In this document: piece after piece, positions 1 through 6,208 of the stretch
How the letters are laid out: every line of letters begins with the position of its first letter
Position numbering within the stretch: the stretch's first letter is position 1
Source of the DNA: Bordetella parapertussis
GTDB taxonomy: Bacteria; Pseudomonadota; Gammaproteobacteria; Burkholderiales; Burkholderiaceae_B
Assembly (NCBI GenBank): GCA_945911685.1
Contig: CAMEAW010000089.1
Location: 1-10,549, forward strand
Direction: 5' to 3'
Length of the DNA stretch: 10,549 bases
The notes under the pieces: generated by a model
Databases searched by the model: none
Told to the model about the DNA's origin: nothing
The model's input: the letters and a program-made list of their open reading frames with translations, nothing else
Made by a program: the position numbers and the translations under genes

Positions 1-22
1 AAAAATAAAAGCAAGAGGCAAA

Positions 23-907
23 ATGATGGCTATCACTAAAGTTGGTCGGTATCTGGTCGAAAGAGTGCTTGAGACCGAGCGTCCCTACGCACCTGCGCGT
101 GATTTCTTTCCAGACTTAACGCAAGACATGTTGACGACGTGTTTGCGTGAGTTGCCTGTTGGTCAGCTGACGACCGAGGGCAGGCTTCAAATGAGTTTTC
201 ACTCATTTGTCGTTAAAACGGGTCGCTTCACAATTTTGGTTGACTCTTGCTGCGGTAATGATAAAGAGCGCCCGTTGCGTCCAGGTTTTCATAAGATGAA
301 TAATGATTTTATGGGGGCGCTGGCTCAGGCAAAGGTTAAGCCTGAAGAGGTTGATTACGTGATGTGTACGCACTTGCATTGGGATCATGTGGGCTGGAAC
401 ACACGGTTGGTCGACGGGGTGTGGAAACCGACCTTTCCAAATGCAAAGTACCTTATGTCAAAAACTGAATTTAATCATGCAGATGCAACATACCGCAGCG
501 GGAAAAAAGATACGCACACTCAAGCGTTTGAAGACAGTATCGATCCGATCCTGCGGGCTAAGCAAGCCGTGTTAGTTGCAGATGATTACGAAGTCGATAA
601 AGGAATGTGGATCGAGGCCTGCCACGGGCATACGCCCGGCAATATTGTGATCAATATTGAATCTGAAGGTCAGCGTGGCGTACTCACCGGTGATGTGATT
701 CATCATCAGATCCAGTTGCGCTATCCCGAAATGTCAACGACCGCCGACGATAATCAAGATTTAGCGCGTGTCTCGCGCACCGCCTTAATTGAAAAGCATG
801 CGGGTAGTGGCAATCTGATCTTTCCGGCACATTTTCCTGCCCCAACGATTGGGCGAATCGAGCCAAATGCGGCGGGCGGCTTTCGCTACGACACAGATGC
901 AGTCTGA
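23..907 (+). CDS. MBL-fold metallo-hydrolase
   Basis: This is a soluble metallo-beta-lactamase-superfamily hydrolase of 294 residues, with no visible signal peptide. The metal-binding signature is complete: His117-x-His119-x-Asp121-His122 (THLHWDH), then His203 in HGHTPGN, Asp224 in LTGD and His270 in FPAH. This is the ligand set for a dinuclear zinc (or Fe/Zn) centre. The superfamily includes lactonases, glyoxalase II-like thioesterases and other hydrolases; the substrate cannot be read from the sequence. The segment around DSCCGND (residues 74-80) is the usual strand and turn before the signature. AGAGG lies 4 nt before ATG 23 and 7 nt before an adjacent in-frame ATG at 26, so either may be the start. 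The exporter gene follows with a probable 11-bp overlap, which suggests co-transcription. The upstream context is cut off. Fold assignment is secure; function is open. Confidence 0.93.
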   Translation: MMAITKVGRYLVERVLETERPYAPARDFFPDLTQDMLTTCLRELPVGQLTTEGRLQMSFHSFVVKTGRFTILVDSCCGNDKERPLRPGFHKMNNDFMGALAQAKVKPEEVDYVMCTHLHWDHVGWNTRLVDGVWKPTFPNAKYLMSKTEFNHADATYRSGKKDTHTQAFEDSIDPILRAKQAVLVADDYEVDKGMWIEACHGHTPGNIVINIESEGQRGVLTGDVIHHQIQLRYPEMSTTADDNQDLARVSRTALIEKHAGSGNLIFPAHFPAPTIGRIEPNAAGGFRYDTDAV

Positions 908-1799
908 GGCGTCGCGCCGGCACCGCGCCATTCTGTTGTTGGCGCTGCTGGTGGTGATCTGGGGGGTGAACTGGGTCGCTGCTAAAAAGTCTCTTGAATT
1001 TGTGTCGCCGGTCTGGGTGACGGCGTTTAGGTTAGTGCCGATGTGCATCATCTTTTTTTTGGTGTGCTTTGCTACAAAAAAATTACGCATTCCGGTGCGA
1101 GCTGATCTGCCTATTATTTTCAGCATTGGCTGGCTGCATATGGTTGGGTTTTCGGTTTTGGTCAGCGTGGGCCTTCAGTACTTGCCTGCTGGAAAATCTA
1201 TCGTTTTAGCTTACACAACGCCTCTGTGGGTCTTGCCCGCAGCTTGGTTGTTTTTGAACGAGCCTTTCACGTTACGTCGAATTCTGGGCTTAGTCATTGG
1301 TATGTCTGGTCTGATCCTAATTTTGCAGCCAAGCGCGATGGATTGGACTGATCGTAATGTTTTGATTGGACATGGTTTCGTGTTGTTAGGCGCGTTGCTG
1401 TGGGCGATTTCAATCGTGTACGGGCGAGCACACAAATGGGTGACACCGCTTTTTTCGTTATTACCCTGGCAGATGCTGATAGGCGGTTTGACACAGGTGA
1501 TCTTAGCCTTTGCCATAGAGGGGATGCCGCAGATCAAGTGGTCGCTAGAGATGGTCCTGTTGGTCGGGTTTTGCGGCTTATTCGGAAACGGTGTTGCGTA
1601 CTGGCTGATGAATATTGTGAGCCGAGATTTACCCGCAGCAGCCGTATCGATGGGTTTGTTGGGCGTGCCGCTAATCGGTCTGCTCTGTGCAAGTTTGTTT
1701 TTAGGCGAAGTACTCGGGCCCGAGCTGTTGATTGCGACGGTGCTGATTATTGTCGGAATTATTCTCGGGACAATTCCTAAGTCGATTCGCGCGAGCTGA
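897..1799 (+). CDS. EamA/DMT-family transporter (10 TM)
   Basis: This is an inner-membrane protein of the drug/metabolite transporter (EamA, formerly DUF6) family, about 300 residues, the usual length. It shows two EamA repeats of about five hydrophobic helices each. The first starts at LLLALLVVIWGVNWVA and includes LAYTTPLWVLPAAWLFLNE, the typical helix 4 region with its conserved Pro and the following NEP. The second starts near GHGFVLLGALLWAISIVYGR and ends in LLIATVLIIVGIILG. Members export amino acids, metabolites or drugs; the substrate is unknown here. The start is uncertain: ATG 897 gives a short basic N-terminus before helix 1, while ATG 867 and TTG 849 are in-frame alternatives deeper in the upstream gene. 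None has a strong Shine-Dalgarno site, which is consistent with translational coupling to the metallo-hydrolase gene. The last codons lie within the first unit of a 26-bp tandem repeat. Confidence 0.88.
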   Translation: MQSEASRRHRAILLLALLVVIWGVNWVAAKKSLEFVSPVWVTAFRLVPMCIIFFLVCFATKKLRIPVRADLPIIFSIGWLHMVGFSVLVSVGLQYLPAGKSIVLAYTTPLWVLPAAWLFLNEPFTLRRILGLVIGMSGLILILQPSAMDWTDRNVLIGHGFVLLGALLWAISIVYGRAHKWVTPLFSLLPWQMLIGGLTQVILAFAIEGMPQIKWSLEMVLLVGFCGLFGNGVAYWLMNIVSRDLPAAAVSMGLLGVPLIGLLCASLFLGEVLGPELLIATVLIIVGIILGTIPKSIRAS

Positions 1800-1859
1800 G
1801 AGCTTAATCGATTCGCGTGGGCTGAGGGTTTAATCAATTCGGCTATGCTGAGGGCTCAG
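1782..1859. repeat. Three imperfect 26-bp tandem repeats across a stop codon
   Basis: Units lie at 1782-1807, 1808-1833 and 1834-1859, with an exact period of 26. Units 1 and 2 both begin TCGATTCGCG; unit 3 begins TCAATTCGG. All three carry GCTGAG at the same offset, and units 1 and 2 both end in TTAA. Unit 1 encodes the last residues (SIRAS) and stop of the EamA gene. Units 2 and 3 are non-coding, so the gene's tail appears to have been duplicated downstream and then diverged. The period is not a multiple of 3. Confidence 0.85.
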
Positions 1860-1869
1860 GATTTCAAAA

Positions 1870-1897
1870 ATAAAAAGTTAGCAATTTTTTGCTAACT
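1870..1897 (-). terminator. Hairpin with T-tract oriented for minus-strand transcripts
   Basis: AGTTAGCAA (1876-1884) and TTGCTAACT (1889-1897) form a perfect 9-bp stem with a TTTT loop. On the plus strand it is preceded by an A-rich run (AAAAATAAAAA, 1866-1876) and followed by GGCCAAAG, with no T-tract. Read on the minus strand, the same element is a stem followed by TTTTTATTTTT, which is the form of an intrinsic terminator. No minus-strand gene ends here. It could block antisense transcripts, or it could act as a weak transcript-end stabiliser for the upstream plus-strand operon. Confidence 0.5.
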
Positions 1898-1951
1898 GGC
1901 CAAAGAGTATTCAAGTGAATGGCTTGACTGTTTATAAATAGGAATGCGGCA

Positions 1952-3172
1952 ATGAGCAGCATAGGGAACGTGAACATCAATCACGCCTTGAGTGGTGTCA
2001 AGGTACTTGATTTCACACAGATCGGCGCGGGCCCATTGATTGGGATGCAGCTGGGTGACATGGGCGCTGAAGTGATTAAGGTCGAGTCGCCTGGCGGTGA
2101 TATCGGCAGAAAGCTTGGCCCACCGTGGCAAGAAGGCGAGTCGGTCGTATCGATGAGCTTTAATCGCAACAAGCGCTCGATCTCAATCGATCTTAAAAAA
2201 ACCGAAGGCGTCGCGTTGATTAAGCGCATGGCTGCTCAGGCCGATATCGTGCTTGAAAGCTTTCGACCTGGTGTCATGGATAAGTTGGGGGTGGGCTTTA
2301 CCGCCTTGCAGGTGATCAATCCCGGTTTGATTTTTGGCTCGGTTTCAGCGTATGGCCAGACCGGACCTTGGCGCGATAAAGCGGGTGTCGATGGCATTGT
2401 TCAGGCGGTATCTGGCCTGATGAGTAATATTGGTGATGCCAACTCGCCACCAATGAAAGTGTTAGTGCCGGCCGTGGATATGGTCACCGGCTTTATTTCG
2501 ACCTCGGCTGTTCTCGCAGCGCTGCGTGTGCGCGATGCAACCGGGCAGGGGCAGCATCTTGATTTCTCGTTGTACAACAGCGCCTTGATGTTGCAGTTAT
2601 CTGCCGTCACCTCGTATCTGTCTAGCGGCGAGCTGCCCTTGCGCGCGGGGACTGCAGCGCCATACTCTGCGCCTAACGAAGCGTATCCAACGAAAGATGG
2701 TTGGATCATGATTGCTGCTTATCATGACGATCGTTGGCTCGCGCTTTGCAATTTACTCGGCAAACCTGAGCTGGCAATATATTCTGACTTTGCAACGATC
2801 CCCAAACGTGTTGCTAATCGCGATGCCTTGATGCAAGAACTGGCGGTTTTGCTGGCTCATAAAACTTCATTCGAATGGCAAGAGCTGTTCGAAGCAGCTG
2901 ACATCATCTGTGGCCCCATCGCTGATTACAACATGGTGATGCAATCGCCTCAGCTTGCGCATAACGGTGTCATTGTCGACACGCATAGTTCGGTAGCTGG
3001 GTTGGTGCGGATGCCAGGCTTTGCCGCGGGAGACCGCGATGCACAGTCGCGTGTGCGTTATGGGCCGCCTGCGCTCGGTGAGCACAGTTGTGAAGTGTTG
3101 ACTGAGTTTGGTTTGTCGCAGGATGAGATCGATGCCCTGCTTGCGTGCGGCGCGGTGATTCAGCGGGCCTGA
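1952..3172 (+). CDS. CaiB/BaiF-family (class III) CoA-transferase
   Basis: This 406-residue cytoplasmic enzyme, the normal single-domain length, belongs to the class III CoA-transferases (formyl-CoA transferase, CaiB, AMACR-like). These move CoA between carboxylic acids through aspartyl anhydride and thioester intermediates. The family opening is clear: GVKVLDFTQIGAGPLIG at residues 15-31, then LGDMGAEVIKVESPGGD (34-50), and FNRNKRSISIDLK with the conserved NK pair (70-82). The nucleophile is predicted to be Asp176 in VDMVTG. SAYGQTGPW (132-140) and the late GPI segment are also typical. The enzyme would work as an interlocked dimer. The start has a weak AGGA 8 nt upstream, and there is no in-frame alternative nearby. 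A -10-like TATAAAT lies at 1933-1939, but it would leave almost no leader. The reductase gene follows after 23 bp, so the two probably form an operon. The acid substrate cannot be read from the sequence. Confidence 0.93.
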   Translation: MSSIGNVNINHALSGVKVLDFTQIGAGPLIGMQLGDMGAEVIKVESPGGDIGRKLGPPWQEGESVVSMSFNRNKRSISIDLKKTEGVALIKRMAAQADIVLESFRPGVMDKLGVGFTALQVINPGLIFGSVSAYGQTGPWRDKAGVDGIVQAVSGLMSNIGDANSPPMKVLVPAVDMVTGFISTSAVLAALRVRDATGQGQHLDFSLYNSALMLQLSAVTSYLSSGELPLRAGTAAPYSAPNEAYPTKDGWIMIAAYHDDRWLALCNLLGKPELAIYSDFATIPKRVANRDALMQELAVLLAHKTSFEWQELFEAADIICGPIADYNMVMQSPQLAHNGVIVDTHSSVAGLVRMPGFAAGDRDAQSRVRYGPPALGEHSCEVLTEFGLSQDEIDALLACGAVIQRA

Positions 3173-3184
3173 GCAGCGATGTTA

Positions 3185-3190
3185 CGGAGA
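3185..3190 (+). promoter_or_regulatory. Shine-Dalgarno site fixing the reductase start
   Basis: CGGAGA ends 5 nt before ATG 3196. The same frame is open back to an ATG at 3145 inside the CoA-transferase gene. Only ATG 3196 has a good ribosome binding site, and only it gives the normal N-terminus for the family, so the longer start is rejected. Confidence 0.75.
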
Positions 3191-3195
3191 AAGTG

Positions 3196-4185
3196 ATGAA
3201 ATTCAAATCAATCAAGTTATATGAAGAGGGTGGACAGCGCATCAGTCGGATGATTGAGCAGACAATTGACGACCTTGCGCCAGGCGATATTGTGATTCAA
3301 TCCCAGTATGCAGCCGTGAACTACAAGGATGCGCGCGCCGTGACTGGTGTGGGCAAGGTACTCTCTAACCTGCCAGCGGTTCCAGGCGTAGAGGTCGCTG
3401 GTTTGGTGGTTGAATCCAGCAATCCACAGTTCAAGCTTGGCGATGTCGTCACCGTGCAAGGTGGGCGTGAGTTCGGTATGCGACGCGATGGTGCTTATAG
3501 CGAGTATGTAAGGGTTCCGGGTAGTTGGGCTGCGCGCGTGCCAGAAGACACTGATCCTTTTGAATCTGTCGCGATGGGTTTGGCGGCCTATACGTCGGCG
3601 TTGGCCGTGGATGAGTTGTTGTTACGCGGGATTAAGCCAGAGCATGGTCCGATTTTGGTAACAGGTGGTACGGGTGGTAGCTCTTCATTCGCGATTGATA
3701 TGTTGGCCGGCTTAGGTTACCAAGTTGTGGCGAGCACGGGTAAAAAAGATACTGAAGCGGCATATCTGCAAAGCATCGGCGCGGCACAGGTGATTGGTCG
3801 AGATGAGATTGCGGGTGGTGAAAAGTTTTTAGAAGAGCAGCGTTGGGCCGGTGTGATTGATGCCGTTGGGGGCAAGCCGCTAGATGCCGCCTTGCGCTCA
3901 ACCAAGCAACGTGGCGTGGTGTGCGCTTTTGGTAACGCAGCTGGCGAAACCTTTAGCACCGCGATTTATCCGTTTATTTTGCGTGCAGTTTCGCTGGTGG
4001 GTATCAACGGCAATCATCCGGTACCCACCCGAGGCGCTGTGTGGCAGCGTATGCAAAAAGGCGGCGACTTGCGTCCACGGCACATTCACAAGATTGCTTA
4101 CACCATTGCGTTTGATGATTTAAAAACGCATTGCGATAAGTTGATTCAGTCGGGCGTGCGTGGTCGCGCGGTGGTGCAGTTTTAG
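3196..4185 (+). CDS. YhdH/AcuI-family MDR oxidoreductase (acrylyl-CoA reductase-like)
   Basis: This 329-residue, zinc-free medium-chain dehydrogenase/reductase belongs to the YhdH/YhfP group. The best-known members (E. coli YhdH/AcuI) reduce acrylyl-CoA to propionyl-CoA with NADPH; many relatives are annotated only as quinone oxidoreductase. Recognisable family segments are VNYKDARAVTGVGKV (41-55), PAVPGVEVAG (60-69), a Rossmann nucleotide-binding loop VTGGTGGSSS (155-164) followed by GYQVVASTGK (174-183), WAGVIDAVGG (217-226), and PFILRAVSLVGINGN near the C-terminal third. The usual GGVGS of the Rossmann loop is GGSSS here, a mild deviation. The zinc-ligand Cys/His set of alcohol dehydrogenases is absent, as expected. 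It is the second gene of an operon with the CoA-transferase, which fits an enzyme acting on an acyl-CoA. Its stop overlaps the convergent nitrilase stop by 4 bp. Confidence 0.88.
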   Translation: MKFKSIKLYEEGGQRISRMIEQTIDDLAPGDIVIQSQYAAVNYKDARAVTGVGKVLSNLPAVPGVEVAGLVVESSNPQFKLGDVVTVQGGREFGMRRDGAYSEYVRVPGSWAARVPEDTDPFESVAMGLAAYTSALAVDELLLRGIKPEHGPILVTGGTGGSSSFAIDMLAGLGYQVVASTGKKDTEAAYLQSIGAAQVIGRDEIAGGEKFLEEQRWAGVIDAVGGKPLDAALRSTKQRGVVCAFGNAAGETFSTAIYPFILRAVSLVGINGNHPVPTRGAVWQRMQKGGDLRPRHIHKIAYTIAFDDLKTHCDKLIQSGVRGRAVVQF

Positions 4186-5180
4186 TTCGAGGTGTCGTCC
4201 TCAAGATTCACCCAAGTCACTGGTTCAATCCGCTTGCGATTCACTTTCAAATCGAAGACATCAAATCGATTGTAGTAACCAACGACATCATGAAATTGTT
4301 TAGGCTCAATGCACTGACTGAGATCAAGCTCAGCATAGATTAAGCCTTCTTCAGTTTGTAAAGTATCGCCAAACTGCGTGCCAGTTGGATTGACAAAGAA
4401 TGATTCTGCTCCCGGTGTATTCTCAAGTACATTTGCAACGCTACGATCCCTTTTTACTAAAAACTCAAACATAGGTTTATCCATGAAACCGGCGCAGACA
4501 ACACCGAAAGATTTTGACTCAAATGAGTGCGCTGAGGCGCGGATACGATTAGCCTGCAAATTGTTGTAGTTGCCACCTGCGGCTGGGTTACGAGTCGGCC
4601 ATATAGGCGGCCAACTTGAAATATGAATTTGCTCTTTTTGTGCCATTAGTGCGTACCGAGCCAGCGGGTTAGTGTTTTCTCCGCAGATCAGACCCCCAAT
4701 GTTTCCGATGCGGGTACGCGCCACCTTCAGACCGGCGCCATCTCCGGGTGCCCAGATGAGTTTTTCAAAAAAAGTCGGTACAAGTTTGCGATGATGAATG
4801 AGAGTTTCACCTTGATCAGAAATCAAGATATTTGAATTCCAGATACACCCCACGCTGGCATGACTCGCTTCGCTCAAGCCAAAGGATACGAAGATATTAG
4901 ATTTTTTTGCTTGCGCAGCAATGGCTGCGACTTCGGGCCCATCGCATAACAAGCTGTTTTCGACGAAGCGTTGAAATAAATCGTGATTTTCCATGGGCGA
5001 CCAAATCGCTGCCCAAATCGGAAAGCCAGGAATAAAGGATTCAGGGAATACAATGAGTTGGGCACCTTTTTGAGCTGCCTCTTGGATCAGCCCCAAAGCC
5101 TTTGCGACAGTACCTGCTTTGTCTAAAAATACTGGCGCGACGTGTGCGACCGCAACTTTAGTCACTGTATTCTGCATCAT
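4182..5180 (-). CDS. Nitrilase (nitrilase-superfamily C-N hydrolase)
   Basis: This is a 332-residue cytoplasmic enzyme of the true nitrilase branch, predicted to convert a nitrile to a carboxylic acid and ammonia. The catalytic triad is complete: Glu47 (FPESFIPGFP), Lys132 (HRKLVPT) and Cys166 (ICGENTNPLARYALMAQ). The second conserved Glu139 (PTFFEKLIWAPGDG) is also present. HISSWPP after the nucleophile region and the length agree with nitrilases and argue against shorter amidases or carbamoyl hydrolases. The residue after the nucleophile is Gly, where many characterised nitrilases have Trp (CWE). This CGEN form occurs in a proteobacterial and fungal subgroup as I recall. Tandem ATGs lie at 5180 and 5177; AGGG sits 3 nt from the first and 6 nt from the second, so translation may begin at 5177. 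It is divergent from a LysR gene with a palindromic operator between, and it overlaps the reductase by 4 bp at the 3' ends. Confidence 0.93.
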   Translation of the reverse strand: MMQNTVTKVAVAHVAPVFLDKAGTVAKALGLIQEAAQKGAQLIVFPESFIPGFPIWAAIWSPMENHDLFQRFVENSLLCDGPEVAAIAAQAKKSNIFVSFGLSEASHASVGCIWNSNILISDQGETLIHHRKLVPTFFEKLIWAPGDGAGLKVARTRIGNIGGLICGENTNPLARYALMAQKEQIHISSWPPIWPTRNPAAGGNYNNLQANRIRASAHSFESKSFGVVCAGFMDKPMFEFLVKRDRSVANVLENTPGAESFFVNPTGTQFGDTLQTEEGLIYAELDLSQCIEPKQFHDVVGYYNRFDVFDLKVNRKRIEPVTWVNLEDDTSN

Positions 5181-5200
5181 GATCCCTTTTTGTTGGTCAA

Positions 5201-5206
5201 ATTTTA
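5201..5206 (-). promoter_or_regulatory. Candidate -10 element of the nitrilase promoter
   Basis: On the minus strand this reads TAAAAT (5 of 6 to TATAAT). The hexamer 17 bp upstream is GATTCA, a poor -35, as expected of a promoter that needs an activator. The predicted transcript would start near 5194, leaving a leader of about 14 nt that includes the AGGG ribosome site. The palindrome at 5233-5262 is centred 46.5 bp upstream of the inner edge of this hexamer. Confidence 0.45.
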
Positions 5207-5209
5207 AGC

Positions 5210-5239
5210 TTGAATGGCTGCAATGAATCAGAGTAAATT
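5210..5239 (+). promoter_or_regulatory. Candidate promoter of the LysR gene
   Basis: TTGAAT (5210-5215, 4 of 6 to TTGACA) and TAAATT (5234-5239, 4 of 6 to TATAAT) are separated by 18 bp. The -10 would lie within the left arm of the palindrome, so a bound regulator would block it. This matches the usual negative autoregulation of LysR-type genes. The match is modest and this is an inference. Confidence 0.3.
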
Positions 5240-5262
5240 TGCAACCTGTATTGCAAATTTAC
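5233..5262. promoter_or_regulatory. Palindromic operator O1 between nitrilase and LysR genes
   Basis: GTAAATTTGCAA (5233-5244) and its exact reverse complement TTGCAAATTTAC (5251-5262) flank the 6-bp spacer CCTGTA. This is a perfect 12-bp inverted repeat with the AT-rich, interrupted-dyad form (T-N11-A containing) expected of a LysR-type recognition site. The site lies 15-44 bp before the chosen LysR start and about 53-82 bp before the nitrilase start. The core TTTGCAACC-N4-TTGCAAA recurs upstream of livH. Confidence 0.85.
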
Positions 5263-5276
5263 AAAGCCGACCGCTA

Positions 5277-6188
5277 ATGACCGCGCATTCGAAACATAGG
5301 CAGTTGAATTGGGAGGACTTGAAAATTTTCCTGAACGTCTACCGTTCAGGAAATATTACCAATGCCGCCAAGAAGTTGAAGCTCGACGACTCGACGGTTA
5401 GCCGAAGGATTGCGCAGCTCGAGGTGTGTCTTGGCCATAAGCTCTTTCAGCGCACTCGGGGTGGCATGATTCATACGAAATTTGCCGACGAGATCGTTGA
5501 GCAGCTCGAGCGTGTTGAGCTTGGTATACAAGGCTTGGCCGATATCGTTCAGCCAGAAAAGGATATCACCGGCACCGTTCGAGTTGCGATGATGGAGGGC
5601 ATTGGTTCGTTATATCTGGCAAATAAATTTAAGCCATTTTTCAGCGAGTACCCTGGGATACGTCTTGAACTGGTCACTTCATCCAGTTACATCAAAGTCG
5701 GCTACCGAGAAGCCGACTTATTTTTGAGCTTTTTTAAGCAATCCGGCAAAGGGATCGTGTGCGAAAAGGTGGGTGAATTCGTGCTTTACCTTTATGGCAC
5801 CGCTGAGTATTTCGCCCAGTTCGGTCGACCCAAGACTGTGGCTGACCTGCAGCAGCACCGTTTTGTAACCTATATCGACGACTTGATCCAGATGGACACG
5901 GTGCGCTGGTTGGATGAGGTGATTAAGGGCCCTGACGCTCAGGTCACCTCTAGCAGTATGGTGGCTCAGATCGCCTTCGCCTCCTCGGGGGTAGGCTTGG
6001 GTCTCTTCCCTAAGTTTGCGATTCCCAAGGGTTCTGAATTGACGCCTGTATTGATGGACACTGTTCGGGTGAAACGTGAGATCTATATCAGCGCTCAAAG
6101 TGACCTATTGGCGGTCGAGCGGGTCTCTCAAGTGCATCGATTCATTAAGTCTATTTTTGAATCAGATGACGTATTTTTGAATCAATAG
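5277..6188 (+). CDS. LysR-type transcriptional regulator
   Basis: This is a 303-residue LTTR of normal length. The N-terminal winged helix-turn-helix covers roughly residues 10-70 (LNWEDLKIFLNVYRSGNITN, then AAKKLKLDDSTVSRRIAQLE), followed by a linker helix and an effector-binding domain from about residue 100. VAQIAFASSGVGLGLFPKFA is the typical C-terminal lobe segment. I chose ATG 5277 because it puts the usual short tail before the DNA-binding domain and keeps the palindrome 5233-5262 out of the coding sequence. ATG 5214 and 5223 are in frame but would bury the operator in an atypical extension. No start has a good ribosome site. The gene is divergent from the nitrilase, and the same operator core precedes livH, so it probably controls both and itself. 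The effector is unknown, presumably the transported compound or its nitrilase product. The 3' end contains a 13-bp direct repeat. Confidence 0.92.
   Translation: MTAHSKHRQLNWEDLKIFLNVYRSGNITNAAKKLKLDDSTVSRRIAQLEVCLGHKLFQRTRGGMIHTKFADEIVEQLERVELGIQGLADIVQPEKDITGTVRVAMMEGIGSLYLANKFKPFFSEYPGIRLELVTSSSYIKVGYREADLFLSFFKQSGKGIVCEKVGEFVLYLYGTAEYFAQFGRPKTVADLQQHRFVTYIDDLIQMDTVRWLDEVIKGPDAQVTSSSMVAQIAFASSGVGLGLFPKFAIPKGSELTPVLMDTVRVKREIYISAQSDLLAVERVSQVHRFIKSIFESDDVFLNQ
6152..6184. repeat. 13-bp direct repeat at the LysR gene 3' end
   Basis: TATTTTTGAATCA occurs at 6152-6164 and again at 6172-6184, with a period of 20. The period is not a multiple of 3, so the two copies are read in different frames (IFES and VFLNQ) and the second runs up to the stop codon. 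It looks like a short tandem duplication that altered the C-terminus. Confidence 0.7.
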
Positions 6189-6208
6189 GTTGATTAGGTC
6201 GATTTTTT
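6180..6208 (+). terminator. Weak hairpin after the LysR gene, possible terminator
   Basis: AATCAA (6180-6185) and TTGATT (6190-6195) can form a 6-bp stem with a 4-nt loop across the LysR stop codon. A run of six T follows at 6203-6208, seven bases after the stem. The stem is short and AT-rich, and the T-run is also the left arm of the second operator, so termination here is doubtful. Confidence 0.2.

Noticed and set aside
1211..1837. 208-residue minus-strand open frame opposite the EamA gene
   Set aside because: It is antisense to a clear transporter gene, and its composition (many Pro, Asn, Lys, Ser) is that of a shadow of a hydrophobic gene; no family features are seen.
1924..1938. TTGACT next to TATAAA upstream of the CoA-transferase as a promoter
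   Set aside because: Only 3 bp separate the two hexamers, far from the 16-18 bp needed; using TATAAA with another -35 would leave almost no leader and remove the ribosome site.
2740..2756. TTTGCAATTTAC inside the CoA-transferase gene as another operator
   Set aside because: It is a single half-site within coding sequence with no inverted partner at the 6-bp spacing.
3145..3195. Longer start of the YhdH/AcuI-like gene at 3145
   Set aside because: It overlaps the CoA-transferase by 28 bp and lacks a ribosome site; CGGAGA precedes ATG 3196, which gives the normal family N-terminus.
5214..5276. Longer LysR start at ATG 5214 (or 5223)
   Set aside because: It would put the perfect palindrome inside coding sequence and add an atypical 18-21 residue tail before the DNA-binding domain; ATG 5277 fits the family.
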